A stretch of DNA of 64,000 nt, taken from Paenibacillus sp. DCT19 (GTDB lineage Bacteria > Bacillota > Bacilli > Paenibacillales > Paenibacillaceae). The notes under the pieces were generated by a model, which was not told the origin of the DNA, made no database searches, and was given only the letters and a program-made list of their open reading frames with translations. The stretch covers positions 5,540,001 through 5,604,000 of the forward strand of contig NZ_CP029639.1 in assembly GCF_003268635.1 (NCBI RefSeq), in the 5' to 3' direction. A program made the position numbers and the translations under genes. Position 1 is the first letter of the stretch. Each line of letters begins with the position of its first letter. Below, piece by piece: positions 26,936-35,689 of this stretch.

Positions 26936-26985
26936 AGAAGAGGATCTATTCTCCACATCATTGTGGGAATAGATCCTCTTCTGTT
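26936..26985 (+). terminator. Terminator of the DUF1128 gene
   Basis: A stem of about 20 bp (AGAAGAGGATCTATTC paired with GAATAGATCCTCTTCT) is followed by a T-rich stretch. It may act in both directions. Confidence 0.85.
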
Positions 26986-27067
26986 TATTTATTTTCCAAT
27001 ATTCATAGGAACAGATTCAGTACAAATCCGCATCATCCTGAACACTAATGCATCAGAACATAACTTC

Positions 27068-27793
27068 TTATGGTAGATCAATCAATACAAATTCAGCAGG
27101 CTCGCTGCCCGTTCCAGTGATCTGCAGATCACAGCTCTTACGAATTCGTGCTGCATCTCCAGGTTTAAGATCGAAGTTGCCATCTGCACATTCAATGGAG
27201 ATATGACCACTGATCAGGAAAAGGTGTGTCCGCCTATCTTCATGTTGTGGATACATTAGCTTTTTGCCAGATTCCAATTTGGACAAATAACATGTAACGT
27301 CCTGATGAATAGGTAACGCATCCTCCGTGCCTTCCCCGGCTTGCCCTGACACGATAGGGCACAAACGGTTCAGATGATCCTCCGGCTGAAAACGCCGGTT
27401 CGTATACGTTGGCTTTGCTTTCCGCTCAGAAGGCAAGAACCACATTTGCAGAAAACGTACCGGCTCCTCTGTTGAAGGATTGGTCTCCGAATGCTCTACT
27501 CCTGTCCCCGCACTCATCACTTGTACGGTTCCGGGTTCCAGCAATTCTTCTGTTCCCATTGTATCTGTATGCTTCAACGTGCCTGAAATGACATAACTAA
27601 CAATCTCTAGATCATGATGTGGATGTCTCTTAAAGCCCTCTTGCGGCATCAGCGTGTTGTCATTATGAGCTAACAGGCAGCCAAAATGGGCATTGCTTGG
27701 GTCATCATAATCTGCAAAAGAAAAGCTAAACTCACTGTGTATCCAACCGCGATCCGACGTGTGCCTTTCTTCCGATGTCACTACTTTAATCAT
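27068..27793 (-). CDS. Pirin family protein (YhaK-like bicupin)
   Basis: About 241 residues with two cupin domains. The N-terminal one has the pirin pattern GFKRHPHHDLEIVSYVISG, with metal-binding histidines, and GTGVEHSETNPS. The C-terminal cupin has HLFLISGHISIE. Pirins bind iron and some are quercetinases; the role here is unknown. The frame is open to 27847, but GGAGGTGG nine bases ahead of the ATG at 27793 (MIKVVTSEE) fixes the start. Confidence 0.9.
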   Translation of the reverse strand: MIKVVTSEERHTSDRGWIHSEFSFSFADYDDPSNAHFGCLLAHNDNTLMPQEGFKRHPHHDLEIVSYVISGTLKHTDTMGTEELLEPGTVQVMSAGTGVEHSETNPSTEEPVRFLQMWFLPSERKAKPTYTNRRFQPEDHLNRLCPIVSGQAGEGTEDALPIHQDVTCYLSKLESGKKLMYPQHEDRRTHLFLISGHISIECADGNFDLKPGDAARIRKSCDLQITGTGSEPAEFVLIDLP

Positions 27794-27932
27794 GTTCATC
27801 CACCTCCAAGGGTTAGAGCTGCCAGTATCTCTCCAGCAGTCCTTCATGTAAACGAATTGTATAGATTCATACCAGTTGGTATGTCATGTTTACCCTTGGT
27901 TAGACCATTCTAATCATGCACTTTAGTTCAGT

Positions 27933-28952
27933 TTATACGCTTTTTTCAGTTGATTGTAAAATGAATTCACTCTCTGCCCGTCCTACAATTGTGCCAGCAT
28001 CATTTCGGATATCTGGTGGATATATTTCGCGTAACCTTGCAATCGTTGCTTGGTTCGCATAACCAATCTGCTCAAGAATTGACTGGGCAATCCAAGCCCA
28101 TTCTTCCTCTGAACCATCAAGGATCTTAAAGGTGATGCCTAATCTTTCTTTTTTGAGCGCAAAACCGAATACACCCTTGAATCCGCCCTTGGCTACGATG
28201 TTGTCGTCTTCCAGTAGAACAGAGTCTACGCGATGAGTACCACCTACCATGAGTGGAAATTCGTTCATTGCTGCTGTAATGGTCTCTACCGCACTGCGTG
28301 TCGAAGCATCCTCGATTAGATCTGGACAGGCTAATTTCAGATAAGCGTTCGATAATGCTGATAATGGCAACGAAAATACCGGAAAGCCGCAGCCATCCGT
28401 CCCTAGTTGAATTTCATGCTGCTCAATTCCGGCCATGTACGCCATCGTCTCTAAAATCTCGCGCTGTACCGGATGTTCTCGCTCAGCGTAACTGCCTAGA
28501 TCAACCTTCTTCATCTGACTGTATCCAAGAATACCTAAGTGTTTCCCTGAACAGTTATGCAAAATCCGGCGCTTCTCTCCCTGACCACGTAACCATTCAT
28601 TTCGACTCTCCTCATTGAGAGGGTAACTCGCCGCACAGACTAGACATTCTTCTCCCAGTCCGATTTTGGCAGATAACTGCTCCAATACTTGGATATGAAC
28701 TGGTTCTGATCGATGTGAGGATGCCATAATAGCAATCTCTTGAGCAGATAACCCATAGTGAGACGCAATTCCTGCACGAATGCCTGGAATGGCTTGAAAC
28801 GGTTTGGCTGATGAACGCGTAAACGCTCTAAAATGTGGATTACCTACTGAATAAACCACTTTACCGTATTCGTCTGTAATACTTATGTGACCGTAGTGGG
28901 CGCACTCCATCTCGCCAGCACGGTATTCTTTAACTAACAGGGCACTCTCCAT
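27933..28952 (-). CDS. Type II-like asparaginase (PF06089 family)
   Basis: About 339 residues of the family related to Rhizobium etli asparaginase. FRAFTRSSAKPFQAIPGI, ASSHRSEPVH, NCSGKHLG and TDGCGFPVFSLPL are family signatures, and the conserved serine, lysine and cysteine residues are present. It hydrolyses asparagine to aspartate and ammonia in characterised members. AAAGGAGAG precedes the ATG at 28952 (MESALLVKEY); upstream sequence to 29000 is not part of the family. Confidence 0.92.
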   Translation of the reverse strand: MESALLVKEYRAGEMECAHYGHISITDEYGKVVYSVGNPHFRAFTRSSAKPFQAIPGIRAGIASHYGLSAQEIAIMASSHRSEPVHIQVLEQLSAKIGLGEECLVCAASYPLNEESRNEWLRGQGEKRRILHNCSGKHLGILGYSQMKKVDLGSYAEREHPVQREILETMAYMAGIEQHEIQLGTDGCGFPVFSLPLSALSNAYLKLACPDLIEDASTRSAVETITAAMNEFPLMVGGTHRVDSVLLEDDNIVAKGGFKGVFGFALKKERLGITFKILDGSEEEWAWIAQSILEQIGYANQATIARLREIYPPDIRNDAGTIVGRAESEFILQSTEKSV

Positions 28953-29128
28953 GCGAGTTCTCTCCTTTATGCTCCCATAATCATATCTGCTTTGCGTCAC
29001 GACGCCGCATGGGATATCTTAATTAGTATAGTACAAAAACTTCATTTTTACAGTTTTTTCGACATATCTTTCGGGTAAAGCATTAACCATATTCCCATCT
29101 GACTACTTCAACGGAGGAGATACTCATC

Positions 29129-29827
29129 ATGCTACGTAACGCCCAGTCCTCACCGAGCTTTTTGGCTAAACCCAATTCACCAATTCGTGCTCTACTTATA
29201 TGGAGCATCGCAGGCATTGTCATGAGTTCTGTCGTTGTATTTCTTATTGCTGCTCTTGCCTCCATCCTGGGCACGGATGTGATTTTGCAATGGGATCATC
29301 AGATCCAACGTTTATTCTATCTTCATTCCGAAACTCGTCTTCAACTGTTTCCTTTCACTTCGTTTATTACTGCGCTTGGATCCTTTAAGATCTCTGCTCT
29401 CGCAGCCATCGGCTTCACGCTCCTGTTTTTCCTACAGCGAATTCCTCGGTTCTACTTGTATGGATATGCGTTATTGGGCAGTTTCGCCATTATGTGGGCA
29501 CTGAATACTGGATTAAAAGAGATTTTCCAACGTAGCAGACCCGAGCTTGAGCATCTATTAGTTGTTCACGGCTATAGCTTTCCTAGTGGACATGCCATGA
29601 TCTCCATGGGCTTTTACGGCATGCTCTTCGTCATCTGGGCTATTGAACGGCAATTACGAACATCCAGACCAGGAATTCCTATTTTATGTGGCATCATATT
29701 TGTAACGTTGATTGGTCTAAGTCGGATCATGTTAGGTGTTCATTATCCTTCCGATGTTTTCACTGGATTCATGGCAGGTCTAGCTTGGATTCTCTGCATG
29801 ATTCCTGCTATTAAACAGCGGAGCTAA
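29129..29827 (+). CDS. PAP2-family phosphatase
   Basis: This 232-residue membrane protein has about six membrane segments and all three PAP2 motifs: KEIFQRSRP, FPSGHAM and SRIMLGVHYPSD, the last two with the catalytic histidines. Such enzymes remove phosphate from lipid phosphates such as undecaprenyl pyrophosphate or phosphatidylglycerol phosphate. GGAGGAG precedes the ATG. It is divergent from the asparaginase gene. Confidence 0.95.
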   Translation: MLRNAQSSPSFLAKPNSPIRALLIWSIAGIVMSSVVVFLIAALASILGTDVILQWDHQIQRLFYLHSETRLQLFPFTSFITALGSFKISALAAIGFTLLFFLQRIPRFYLYGYALLGSFAIMWALNTGLKEIFQRSRPELEHLLVVHGYSFPSGHAMISMGFYGMLFVIWAIERQLRTSRPGIPILCGIIFVTLIGLSRIMLGVHYPSDVFTGFMAGLAWILCMIPAIKQRS

Positions 29828-29885
29828 GAGCGCGGACAAGATACATTACATATAAATTTCCAGCGGTCTAACGACAAGTTTAACT

Positions 29886-29911
29886 GTTTCACCTTGAAGC
29901 ACCGCGTTTAT
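29886..29911 (+). promoter_or_regulatory. Candidate sigma-B promoter of the GlsB/YeaQ gene
   Basis: GTTTCA, 14 bases, GTTTAT. The -35 and the spacing are the same as at rsbV and yflT; the -10 departs from GGTTAT at one position. It lies about 60 bases before the gene. Confidence 0.55.
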
Positions 29912-29973
29912 ATACGAAGTAAGCAAACGCGAACAGACAACATCCTACATCAAGTTTAAAGGAGGCGGTTGTT

Positions 29974-30231
29974 ATGTGGGGCATTATTATCAGCATAATC
30001 ATGGCGGTCATTATTGGTTTGATCGGAGATGCACTTGCCGGTCACAACATGCCCGGTGGTATCATCGGCGCAATGATTGCCGGATTTGCAGGAGCCTGGT
30101 TAGGGGCACTTTTGCTTGGTAACTGGGGACCAGTTATCGGTAACTTTGCAGTAATTCCTGCCATCATTGGTACAGCGCTCTTTGTGTTCTTGCTGGGGCT
30201 TGTGTCCAGACTGTTCAGACAGGCTGCCTGA
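29974..30231 (+). CDS. GlsB/YeaQ/YmgE family stress membrane protein
   Basis: 85 residues with three Gly-rich membrane segments (LIGDALAGHNMPGGIIGAMIAGFAGAWLG...). The family is widely annotated as transglycosylase-associated or general stress protein, without a proven enzyme role. GGAGG precedes the ATG. It opens a plus-strand group of three small stress-type genes next to the sigma-B cluster. Confidence 0.92.
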   Translation: MWGIIISIIMAVIIGLIGDALAGHNMPGGIIGAMIAGFAGAWLGALLLGNWGPVIGNFAVIPAIIGTALFVFLLGLVSRLFRQAA

Positions 30232-30295
30232 TCGGTCAACAAGGTGTTCGTTGTTTCGTTAGCCGTTTCTTAATTTAAAGAAGGAGTGATTAAAC

Positions 30296-30703
30296 ATGAA
30301 TAAAGCAGAAGAACAATATCCTGTACAGACGGGTTCTACTTTCGCGAAAGGTATTTTCATCGGAGGTTTGTTAGGTGCAGCAGCAGCATTGCTCTTTGCT
30401 CCTAAACCAGGACGTGAACTGCGTGGTGACCTTTCCGAAAAAGTAGGTATGGTTACTGATCGTACCAAGGAAGTGGCAAGCGTTGTAGGTGATAAAGCGT
30501 CTGAACTAGCCAAAACGGTATCATCTAAAACGTCTGATATTGCAAAAACCGTGAACCAAGGTCGCAATGACGTTATGGATTCCGTTCGCAAAGCTTCGAC
30601 GGATATTGCTAATGAAACGTCCAAAGCTTCAAGCGAGGTCGCTGTAGCGGCGGAGGATGCGAAGGATGATGCACGTAAAGAGCTGAATTCAACCAGTCTG
30701 TAA
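30296..30703 (+). CDS. YtxH domain general stress protein
   Basis: 135 residues: a short N-terminal membrane segment (FIGGLLGAAAALLFAPKPGRELR) typical of YtxH, followed by a long amphipathic, Ala/Ser/Lys-rich helix with 11-residue-like repeats (LEA-like). B. subtilis YtxH belongs to the general stress regulon. A weak GTTTCG-N14-ATTTAA lies upstream, but I do not rely on it. AGAAGGAG precedes the ATG. Confidence 0.92.
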   Translation: MNKAEEQYPVQTGSTFAKGIFIGGLLGAAAALLFAPKPGRELRGDLSEKVGMVTDRTKEVASVVGDKASELAKTVSSKTSDIAKTVNQGRNDVMDSVRKASTDIANETSKASSEVAVAAEDAKDDARKELNSTSL

Positions 30704-30718
30704 GGCTAATTGAATGTA

Positions 30719-30752
30719 AAATAGCCAGCTGAGTTTAGCTGGCTATTTCTCT
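30719..30752 (+). terminator. Terminator of the ytxH-like gene
   Basis: A perfect 12-bp stem (30719-30730 with 30737-30748) followed by a pyrimidine-rich tail. Confidence 0.88.
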
Positions 30753-30779
30753 TCCCATCTCATAATAGGAGGAATGAAC

Positions 30780-31145
30780 ATGAGTAAAGTTACAATTAAC
30801 GGCAACTCGCCTATATCAGGAGACCCTCCTAGACAGCAATATGATACGTCAGAGCATCCTTTTGAATTACGACATGAGGTGAAAAAGCTCAATACCCGTC
30901 TCGATCAAATTGCAGATAGTCTTGAAAAGGCGCAGATTAAGGATATCATCGAGAACTATACCAATCCTAAGAAACGAATCATCACCAATTTCACAGCAGG
31001 TATGGCTCGTGGCTTAGGACTGACTGTTGGAACATTTGTAGTACTGGGTCTTCTCGGTTATCTCCTGAGTCAATTTGTGAACATGCCGATTGTTGGACAA
31101 TACATTGCGGATCTGCTTGGCTACATTGAAGACTACAAAAATTAG
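30780..31145 (+). CDS. DUF5665 membrane protein
   Basis: About 121 residues: a charged helical part with LRHEVKKLNTRLDQIADSLEKAQIKDIIENYTNPKKR, then two hydrophobic segments (ITNFTAGMARGLGLTVGTFVVLGLLGYLL and PIVGQYIADLLGY). The layout fits the DUF5665 family of spore formers; the role is unknown. GGAGG is eight bases before the ATG at 30780, so the in-frame ATG at 30774 is less likely. Confidence 0.85.
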   Translation: MSKVTINGNSPISGDPPRQQYDTSEHPFELRHEVKKLNTRLDQIADSLEKAQIKDIIENYTNPKKRIITNFTAGMARGLGLTVGTFVVLGLLGYLLSQFVNMPIVGQYIADLLGYIEDYKN

Positions 31146-31162
31146 GAGAGTGATTTCCTAGC

Positions 31163-32200
31163 CTATCCTTTCCTGACGGAAGTGGGACGTTTGTTCTCAT
31201 CAACTGGAGGCTGGGAGGACTTCACTCTTAACAGATCCCCTGTCCAGCCTTTCATCATCATCCAAATGTACATGCCAGACATACTGGCCAGGATTAATGC
31301 AATGACCAGAACTACTCCCCAAGTTTTATCAATTAGAGGTAAGTTCTCAAAATTCATTCCCCAGATCGCACCAGCTGCAGTAGCGGGCGTGAACACAGAG
31401 GTTACGATGGTAAGTGTCTTCATGATCTCATTGCCTCGCACACCAGATGTTGCATTGTCGATAGATATTAAAGTGTCGATTTCCTTCTCATAATGCTGAA
31501 AGAGTCGTTCGATTCGTTCAATTCGGTGCTGAAGCTGTCGAAAAAACCGATTATCCTGTATCTCATCCAGGTAAGCTTCCTTGGAGGCTGCGATTAACTC
31601 CGAAAAAGGAATAAACAGATTGCTCCAATACAGCAGTTCATAACGAGATACGAGGATCTGATCCATCAGTGTGCGTGCGTTGCGTGATTCCATCTTCCGC
31701 TCCAGCTCGCGCAGGTTCATCTCAAAATGATCCATTCCGACGTGATAGTAGTGCAAAATTGCTCGAAACAAAACAAACATGCCGTCTTTTGCCTCATTGC
31801 ATTGATTCAGCATGGCAGCACGTTCTCCGGTGTTCATGATGCCCCTCGTATTATTGTCCATGTTGAGCGTAACAAGTGTGCGCTGATCCACATAAAAAAA
31901 CATCTGATTTTCTTTTCGTTCGCTATCCTTCTCATTCTTCACTGCATATAATAAAGAACCAAATATAACGGGCTCATCGCCATTCATAAATCGAACAGAT
32001 AAATAATTGGAATGCACTTCTGGAATTTTGCGAAGCCAATATTGCATTTCAGGGAATGATTCCATCAGCTCTTGTAAAACCTCATCCATATCCTGCTTGT
32101 CTGGTGCTACCCAGTCCCACCATTTCCACTTATTCGAGAAAGACAATTGATCTCGTCTAACTTGCAAATCGACCTCATCCACGAGTTCTAATTCCTCCAA
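31163..32200 (-). CDS. corA: CorA-family magnesium transporter
   Basis: The large N-terminal cytoplasmic region (about residues 1-270) ends in a long helix. Two membrane segments follow, with the selectivity signature GMN in AAGAIWGMNFENLP and a second segment VLVIALILASMSGMYIWMMM. CorA-type channels carry Mg2+ or other divalent ions. The frame begins with a TTG at 32200. GGAGGAATTAG lies inside it, so a GTG at 32182 may be the actual start. The first 20 residues are uncertain. It is convergent with the DUF5665 gene. Confidence 0.9.
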   Translation of the reverse strand: MEELELVDEVDLQVRRDQLSFSNKWKWWDWVAPDKQDMDEVLQELMESFPEMQYWLRKIPEVHSNYLSVRFMNGDEPVIFGSLLYAVKNEKDSERKENQMFFYVDQRTLVTLNMDNNTRGIMNTGERAAMLNQCNEAKDGMFVLFRAILHYYHVGMDHFEMNLRELERKMESRNARTLMDQILVSRYELLYWSNLFIPFSELIAASKEAYLDEIQDNRFFRQLQHRIERIERLFQHYEKEIDTLISIDNATSGVRGNEIMKTLTIVTSVFTPATAAGAIWGMNFENLPLIDKTWGVVLVIALILASMSGMYIWMMMKGWTGDLLRVKSSQPPVDENKRPTSVRKG

Positions 32201-32264
32201 TCCAGCATACGTTCATCCTATTACATACAGCACTCCCATCACTCACTAATCCATTCAAAAAAGG

Positions 32265-32298
32265 ACACGTATGCATTCCAGTGGAATCACGTGTCCTT
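32265..32298 (-). terminator. Terminator of the rsbV-rsbW-sigB operon
   Basis: A 10-bp stem AAGGACACGT/ACGTGTCCTT (32271-32280 with 32289-32298), with a T run on the minus strand, about 40 bases behind sigB. Confidence 0.9.
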
Positions 32299-32335
32299 CA
32301 TTATGCCGAACTCAACTTCATCAAAAATTTACATC

Positions 32336-33079
32336 TCATAGCATCGAAGCATTTGACATAATCTGTTTTAACTTCTCGGTTGCTCGCTTCTGAATTCGGG
32401 ATACACTCATTTGAGATACACCCAATTTCTGCGCGATCGCCCGCTGAGACTGACCATCTTGGAACGCCAAGATGAGCACTTTCTGCTCTTGTTCCTTCAA
32501 CTGTCCTAATGCCTGCTGTAGATCCATCCGCTTTTCAACCGAATCAAAGTCATTGACATCCGCACTAATAAGTTCACCTAATGTCGCCGCACTCTCATCT
32601 TGTGATAGCGGGGAGTCTAGGGAAACATAATGGTAACACTCACGGCCAGCCAATACTTCAATGGTTTCCTCCGGGGTAAGGTCAAGATAATGTGCAATTT
32701 CGTCTACACTAGGTGAACGTTCCAGTTTCACGGTTAGTTCATCGATAGCATGCTGAACGAGAGCACCCTTTTCCTTAATCCGTCTAGGTACTTGAATGTA
32801 CCAAGATTTGTCTCGAAGGTAGTTTTTCATATGACCGATCATACTCTTCATGGCGTAAGGCTCGAAAGGAATCCCTAGGTTAATATCGTATTGCTGGAGC
32901 AATCGAATCAACGCCATCTGTCCTGTCTGATATAAATCCTCATACAGATCGGGACGATTTCGGGCAATCTTGCCTGCTGCCATTTTTACCATCGGTTCAT
33001 ATTTGCGGATAAGAACAGTAGCAATTTCGTTATCCTTGGTCTGCTGGTATTCCCAGATCAAACCTACAGCTTCAGACAT
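32336..33079 (-). CDS. sigB: RNA polymerase sigma factor SigB
   Basis: This sigma-70 group protein (247 residues) has region 2 with DLYEDLYQTGQMALIRLLQQYD and PFEPYAMKSMIGHMKNYLRDKSW, region 3 and region 4 with the helix-turn-helix QSQRAIAQKLGVSQMSVSRIQKRA. Its position behind rsbV and rsbW identifies sigma-B, the general stress factor. The ATG at 33079 has no ribosome site. An ATG at 33108 overlaps the rsbW stop as ATGA and has GAGGAG five bases ahead. It reads MNEKVTP and then falls out of frame. One extra base in the CCCC tract (GGGG at 33087-33090 on the plus strand) would join them, so the true start is probably 33108. Confidence 0.93.
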   Translation of the reverse strand: MSEAVGLIWEYQQTKDNEIATVLIRKYEPMVKMAAGKIARNRPDLYEDLYQTGQMALIRLLQQYDINLGIPFEPYAMKSMIGHMKNYLRDKSWYIQVPRRIKEKGALVQHAIDELTVKLERSPSVDEIAHYLDLTPEETIEVLAGRECYHYVSLDSPLSQDESAATLGELISADVNDFDSVEKRMDLQQALGQLKEQEQKVLILAFQDGQSQRAIAQKLGVSQMSVSRIQKRATEKLKQIMSNASML

Positions 33080-33104
33080 GGACTCTGGGGAGTCACTTTT
33101 TCAT

Positions 33105-33557
33105 TCATACTTTCTCCTCACTTCTTGCAAGACGTTTAACGAGTACTACTTTCGTACCTTTGCCCGTCTCACTCTCCACACTGACATCATCCATCAACGC
33201 TTGCATCAGATAGAACCCAAGTCCACCGATCTGAGCATCTGACAGTTCCTTGTCATGCAGGCCAGCACGTGTTGCTGCCGGGTTGATGTGGTCAAAGCTT
33301 GCACCTTCGTCTTTTACTGTAATCGCGAGCGTTTCGCCATCCACCTCAAATACAACTTCAACCATGCCGCCTTCGTGGGAGTAGGCATACAGTACAGAAT
33401 TGTTACAAGCTTCGGATACAGCCACTTTCATATCCTCAATATCTTCATAAGAGAATCCCATTTTGGATGCTACCCCATAAAGATTAAGTCTTACGATATC
33501 CACATAATCAGCTGTTGCCGGTAAGTTAAGGGTAATTCTTTCAACTTCTGCATTCAT
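33105..33557 (-). CDS. rsbW: Anti-sigma-B factor and serine kinase RsbW
   Basis: 150 residues with the GHKL-type ATPase fold: the N box KVAVSEACNNSVLYAY, VKDEGASFD and GGLGFYLMQALMD. RsbW binds sigma-B and holds it inactive; it also phosphorylates RsbV on a serine. The stop overlaps the probable sigB start. It lies 18 bases behind rsbV. Confidence 0.95.
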   Translation of the reverse strand: MNAEVERITLNLPATADYVDIVRLNLYGVASKMGFSYEDIEDMKVAVSEACNNSVLYAYSHEGGMVEVVFEVDGETLAITVKDEGASFDHINPAATRAGLHDKELSDAQIGGLGFYLMQALMDDVSVESETGKGTKVVLVKRLARSEEKV

Positions 33558-33575
33558 TCCTTTTTCGATCCTTTC

Positions 33576-33914
33576 CTATTGGGAATTCTTCTGTGAGACA
33601 AAGAATTTGGCAATACCCGTCATATCAAAAAGCTTCTGTATCTGTGCAGGAACTTCTTGTACTTCGAAGCGTGCTTCCATTCCATGTCGTGCCTTCAGAA
33701 CAGATAACAGGATTCCGATCCCTGTACTGTCGATATACTTGAGGTCCTTCATATTGATAATCAGATCTTGTTCTTTGTTGTCCACAAGCGGCTCCATGAC
33801 CAAACGGAATTCAGGAGCAACCGACAAATCCAGCTCGCCAGTCAGATACACCGTGCATACGCCTTCGTGTGTCTCGGTCTTTGCGTTGAATTTTTCATTT
33901 TTATTTGTATTCAT
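33576..33914 (-). CDS. rsbV: Anti-anti-sigma factor RsbV (STAS domain)
   Basis: 112 residues, STAS fold. The phosphorylatable serine is S63 in LKYIDSTGIGILLSVL. Unphosphorylated RsbV binds RsbW and frees sigma-B. AGGAGAG precedes the ATG. A sigma-B-type promoter lies directly upstream, as expected for the autoregulated operon of other Bacillales. Confidence 0.95.
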   Translation of the reverse strand: MNTNKNEKFNAKTETHEGVCTVYLTGELDLSVAPEFRLVMEPLVDNKEQDLIINMKDLKYIDSTGIGILLSVLKARHGMEARFEVQEVPAQIQKLFDMTGIAKFFVSQKNSQ

Positions 33915-33951
33915 TAGACATCTCTCTCCTGATCAATGGTTTCCTTACTAA

Positions 33952-33977
33952 TAACCCAACTTGAGCCTATGTGAAAC
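33952..33977 (-). promoter_or_regulatory. Sigma-B promoter of rsbV-rsbW-sigB
   Basis: On the minus strand GTTTCA, 14 bases, GGGTTA (or 15 bases to GGTTAT). This is close to the B. subtilis sigma-B consensus GTTTAA-N12-14-GGGTAT. It is about 40 bases before rsbV and points to positive autoregulation. Confidence 0.75.
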
Positions 33978-34000
33978 AAAACAAATGTTGGTAAATTATT

Positions 34001-35674
34001 TTAATTGGCATGATTCATGGCTGATGATCTGGGTTTAAACATTTTTCGTTGTTCCTGAAATCGCGATAATTTCTGCTTCACACTGCCCATTTTGACAGGT
34101 TTGCTAATATAATCATCCATCCCCGCTGCGGAGCAGCGTTGTTGAATACCATCCATCACATTTGCTGTCATGGCCAAAATAACAGGCTGATGCGTCTGGG
34201 GAAGACGTTCACGAATGATTTTGGTACATTCCAGTCCATCCATGACAGGCATCTGCAGATCCATAAATATATAATCGTATTTTGGATGTTCTAGAACCAT
34301 GTCGAGTGCTTTTTGCCCATCCTCAGCCAGATCTGAGACAAATCCAAGCTTGCTCAGCATGATCGACATCAGCTTTTGATTAATAGGATGATCATCCACA
34401 ATTAACACTCTTGGCTGATGCTCGTAATTTTTCACATCAGACGGTTGCTCATCACCACCGCCAACCACAAACTCGGTTTCCACATATCGCTGTGCCTGGA
34501 TCGTAAATACAAACGTAGCTCCGCGCTTCTCCGATGTATCCAGATAGATGTGACCACCCATCATCTCAACGAGAGTACGACAAATAGCGAGCCCTAGCCC
34601 TGTTCCGCCGTATTTGCGTGTCATCGAGGTATCAAGTTGGGAGAATGGCTGGAACAGACGATCCACTTTGTCAGCAGAGATACCAATGCCAGTATCTTTT
34701 ACGGCAAACTCCAGTGTCATTCTTCCGTCCTTCTCCTCATTGACCGATACGATAAGATAAACCCCACCATGATCCGTGAATTTTACCGCATTAGCAATCA
34801 AATTCATTAATACTTGGCGCAATCTTGCCATGTCTCCATAAACAAGCTGGGGAACGGAAGATTCCAGGAAATAGTCCAGTTCGAGATTTTTTTTCCCTGC
34901 TTCCACCGTAAATAAACCTAATACCTCCCGAATGCAAGCAACCAACTCAAACGGATGCTCCTCCAGCTCCATTTTGCCCGATTCCATCTTCGTAAAGTCG
35001 AGAATGTCATTAATTACCGTAACTAGAGCATCGGCACTACGACGAACGATGTCCGCATATTCTTTCTGGTCTTCCTTAAGCTCTGTCTCCATCAGTAGGT
35101 CAACCATACCGATGACTCCGTTCATCGGTGTACGGATCTCGTGGCTCATCATGGCGAGAAATTCGGTCTTGGCATTGGCTGCAATCTCTGCTTCTTCCTT
35201 AGCCTGAATGAGTTGCTGGTTCATCTTCTCCAGTTCCTGCGTTTTTTGATGCAGCAGCATGGTCTGGGTCTTTAATCTTTTATTCGTCATAAACATCTCA
35301 ACAAATCCCTCAATTTTCGATTTCAAAATCTGAGGAATAAACGGTTTAACCATGTAATCAATAGCTCCGGCTGAATAGCCTGCAAACAAATGCTCGGCTT
35401 CCCTGCTGTTTGCAGAGATGAATATGATGGGCACATCCTTAGACTTATCGCGGGCTTTAATTAGCCTTGCAGTCTCAATTCCATCCATTCCAGGCATTTG
35501 CACATCAAGCACAATGACCGCAAATTCGTCTTTCAGCAAACAACGAAGTGCCTCTTCACCTGAAGTTGCTTTGACGAGTTTATATCGTTCCGATTCCAGA
35601 ACCGCTTCCAGAGCAAGCAGGTTCTCGGGGCGGTCATCTACCAACAATATATGGATTGGTTCATTAAGCCCCAT
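34001..35674 (-). CDS. Soluble receiver-histidine kinase-receiver hybrid protein
   Basis: 557 residues without membrane segments. Order: receiver 1 (phosphoacceptor D57 in [13 protein letters not shown]), coiled coil (about 125-170), HisKA with H178 in [12 protein letters not shown], HATPase (about 285-405, KDTGIGIS and [11 protein letters not shown]), and receiver 2 (about 425-545, [11 protein letters not shown]). It reads as a response-regulator-driven kinase able to pass phosphate between modules. It stands between the CheR-type methyltransferase (15 bases upstream) and rsbV, all on one strand. I infer that it belongs to sigma-B input signalling. B. cereus RsbKYM modules as I know them have no such protein. 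GGGGGTTAGG precedes the ATG. Confidence 0.9.
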   Translation of the reverse strand: MGLNEPIHILLVDDRPENLLALEAVLESERYKLVKATSGEEALRCLLKDEFAVIVLDVQMPGMDGIETARLIKARDKSKDVPIIFISANSREAEHLFAGYSAGAIDYMVKPFIPQILKSKIEGFVEMFMTNKRLKTQTMLLHQKTQELEKMNQQLIQAKEEAEIAANAKTEFLAMMSHEIRTPMNGVIGMVDLLMETELKEDQKEYADIVRRSADALVTVINDILDFTKMESGKMELEEHPFELVACIREVLGLFTVEAGKKNLELDYFLESSVPQLVYGDMARLRQVLMNLIANAVKFTDHGGVYLIVSVNEEKDGRMTLEFAVKDTGIGISADKVDRLFQPFSQLDTSMTRKYGGTGLGLAICRTLVEMMGGHIYLDTSEKRGATFVFTIQAQRYVETEFVVGGGDEQPSDVKNYEHQPRVLIVDDHPINQKLMSIMLSKLGFVSDLAEDGQKALDMVLEHPKYDYIFMDLQMPVMDGLECTKIIRERLPQTHQPVILAMTANVMDGIQQRCSAAGMDDYISKPVKMGSVKQKLSRFQEQRKMFKPRSSAMNHAN

Positions 35675-35689
35675 GACTTGCCTAACCCC

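Noticed and set aside
30250..30285. GTTTCG-N14-ATTTAA ahead of the YtxH-domain gene as sigma-B promoter
   Set aside because: The -10 departs too far from the other five sites; I could not support it independently.
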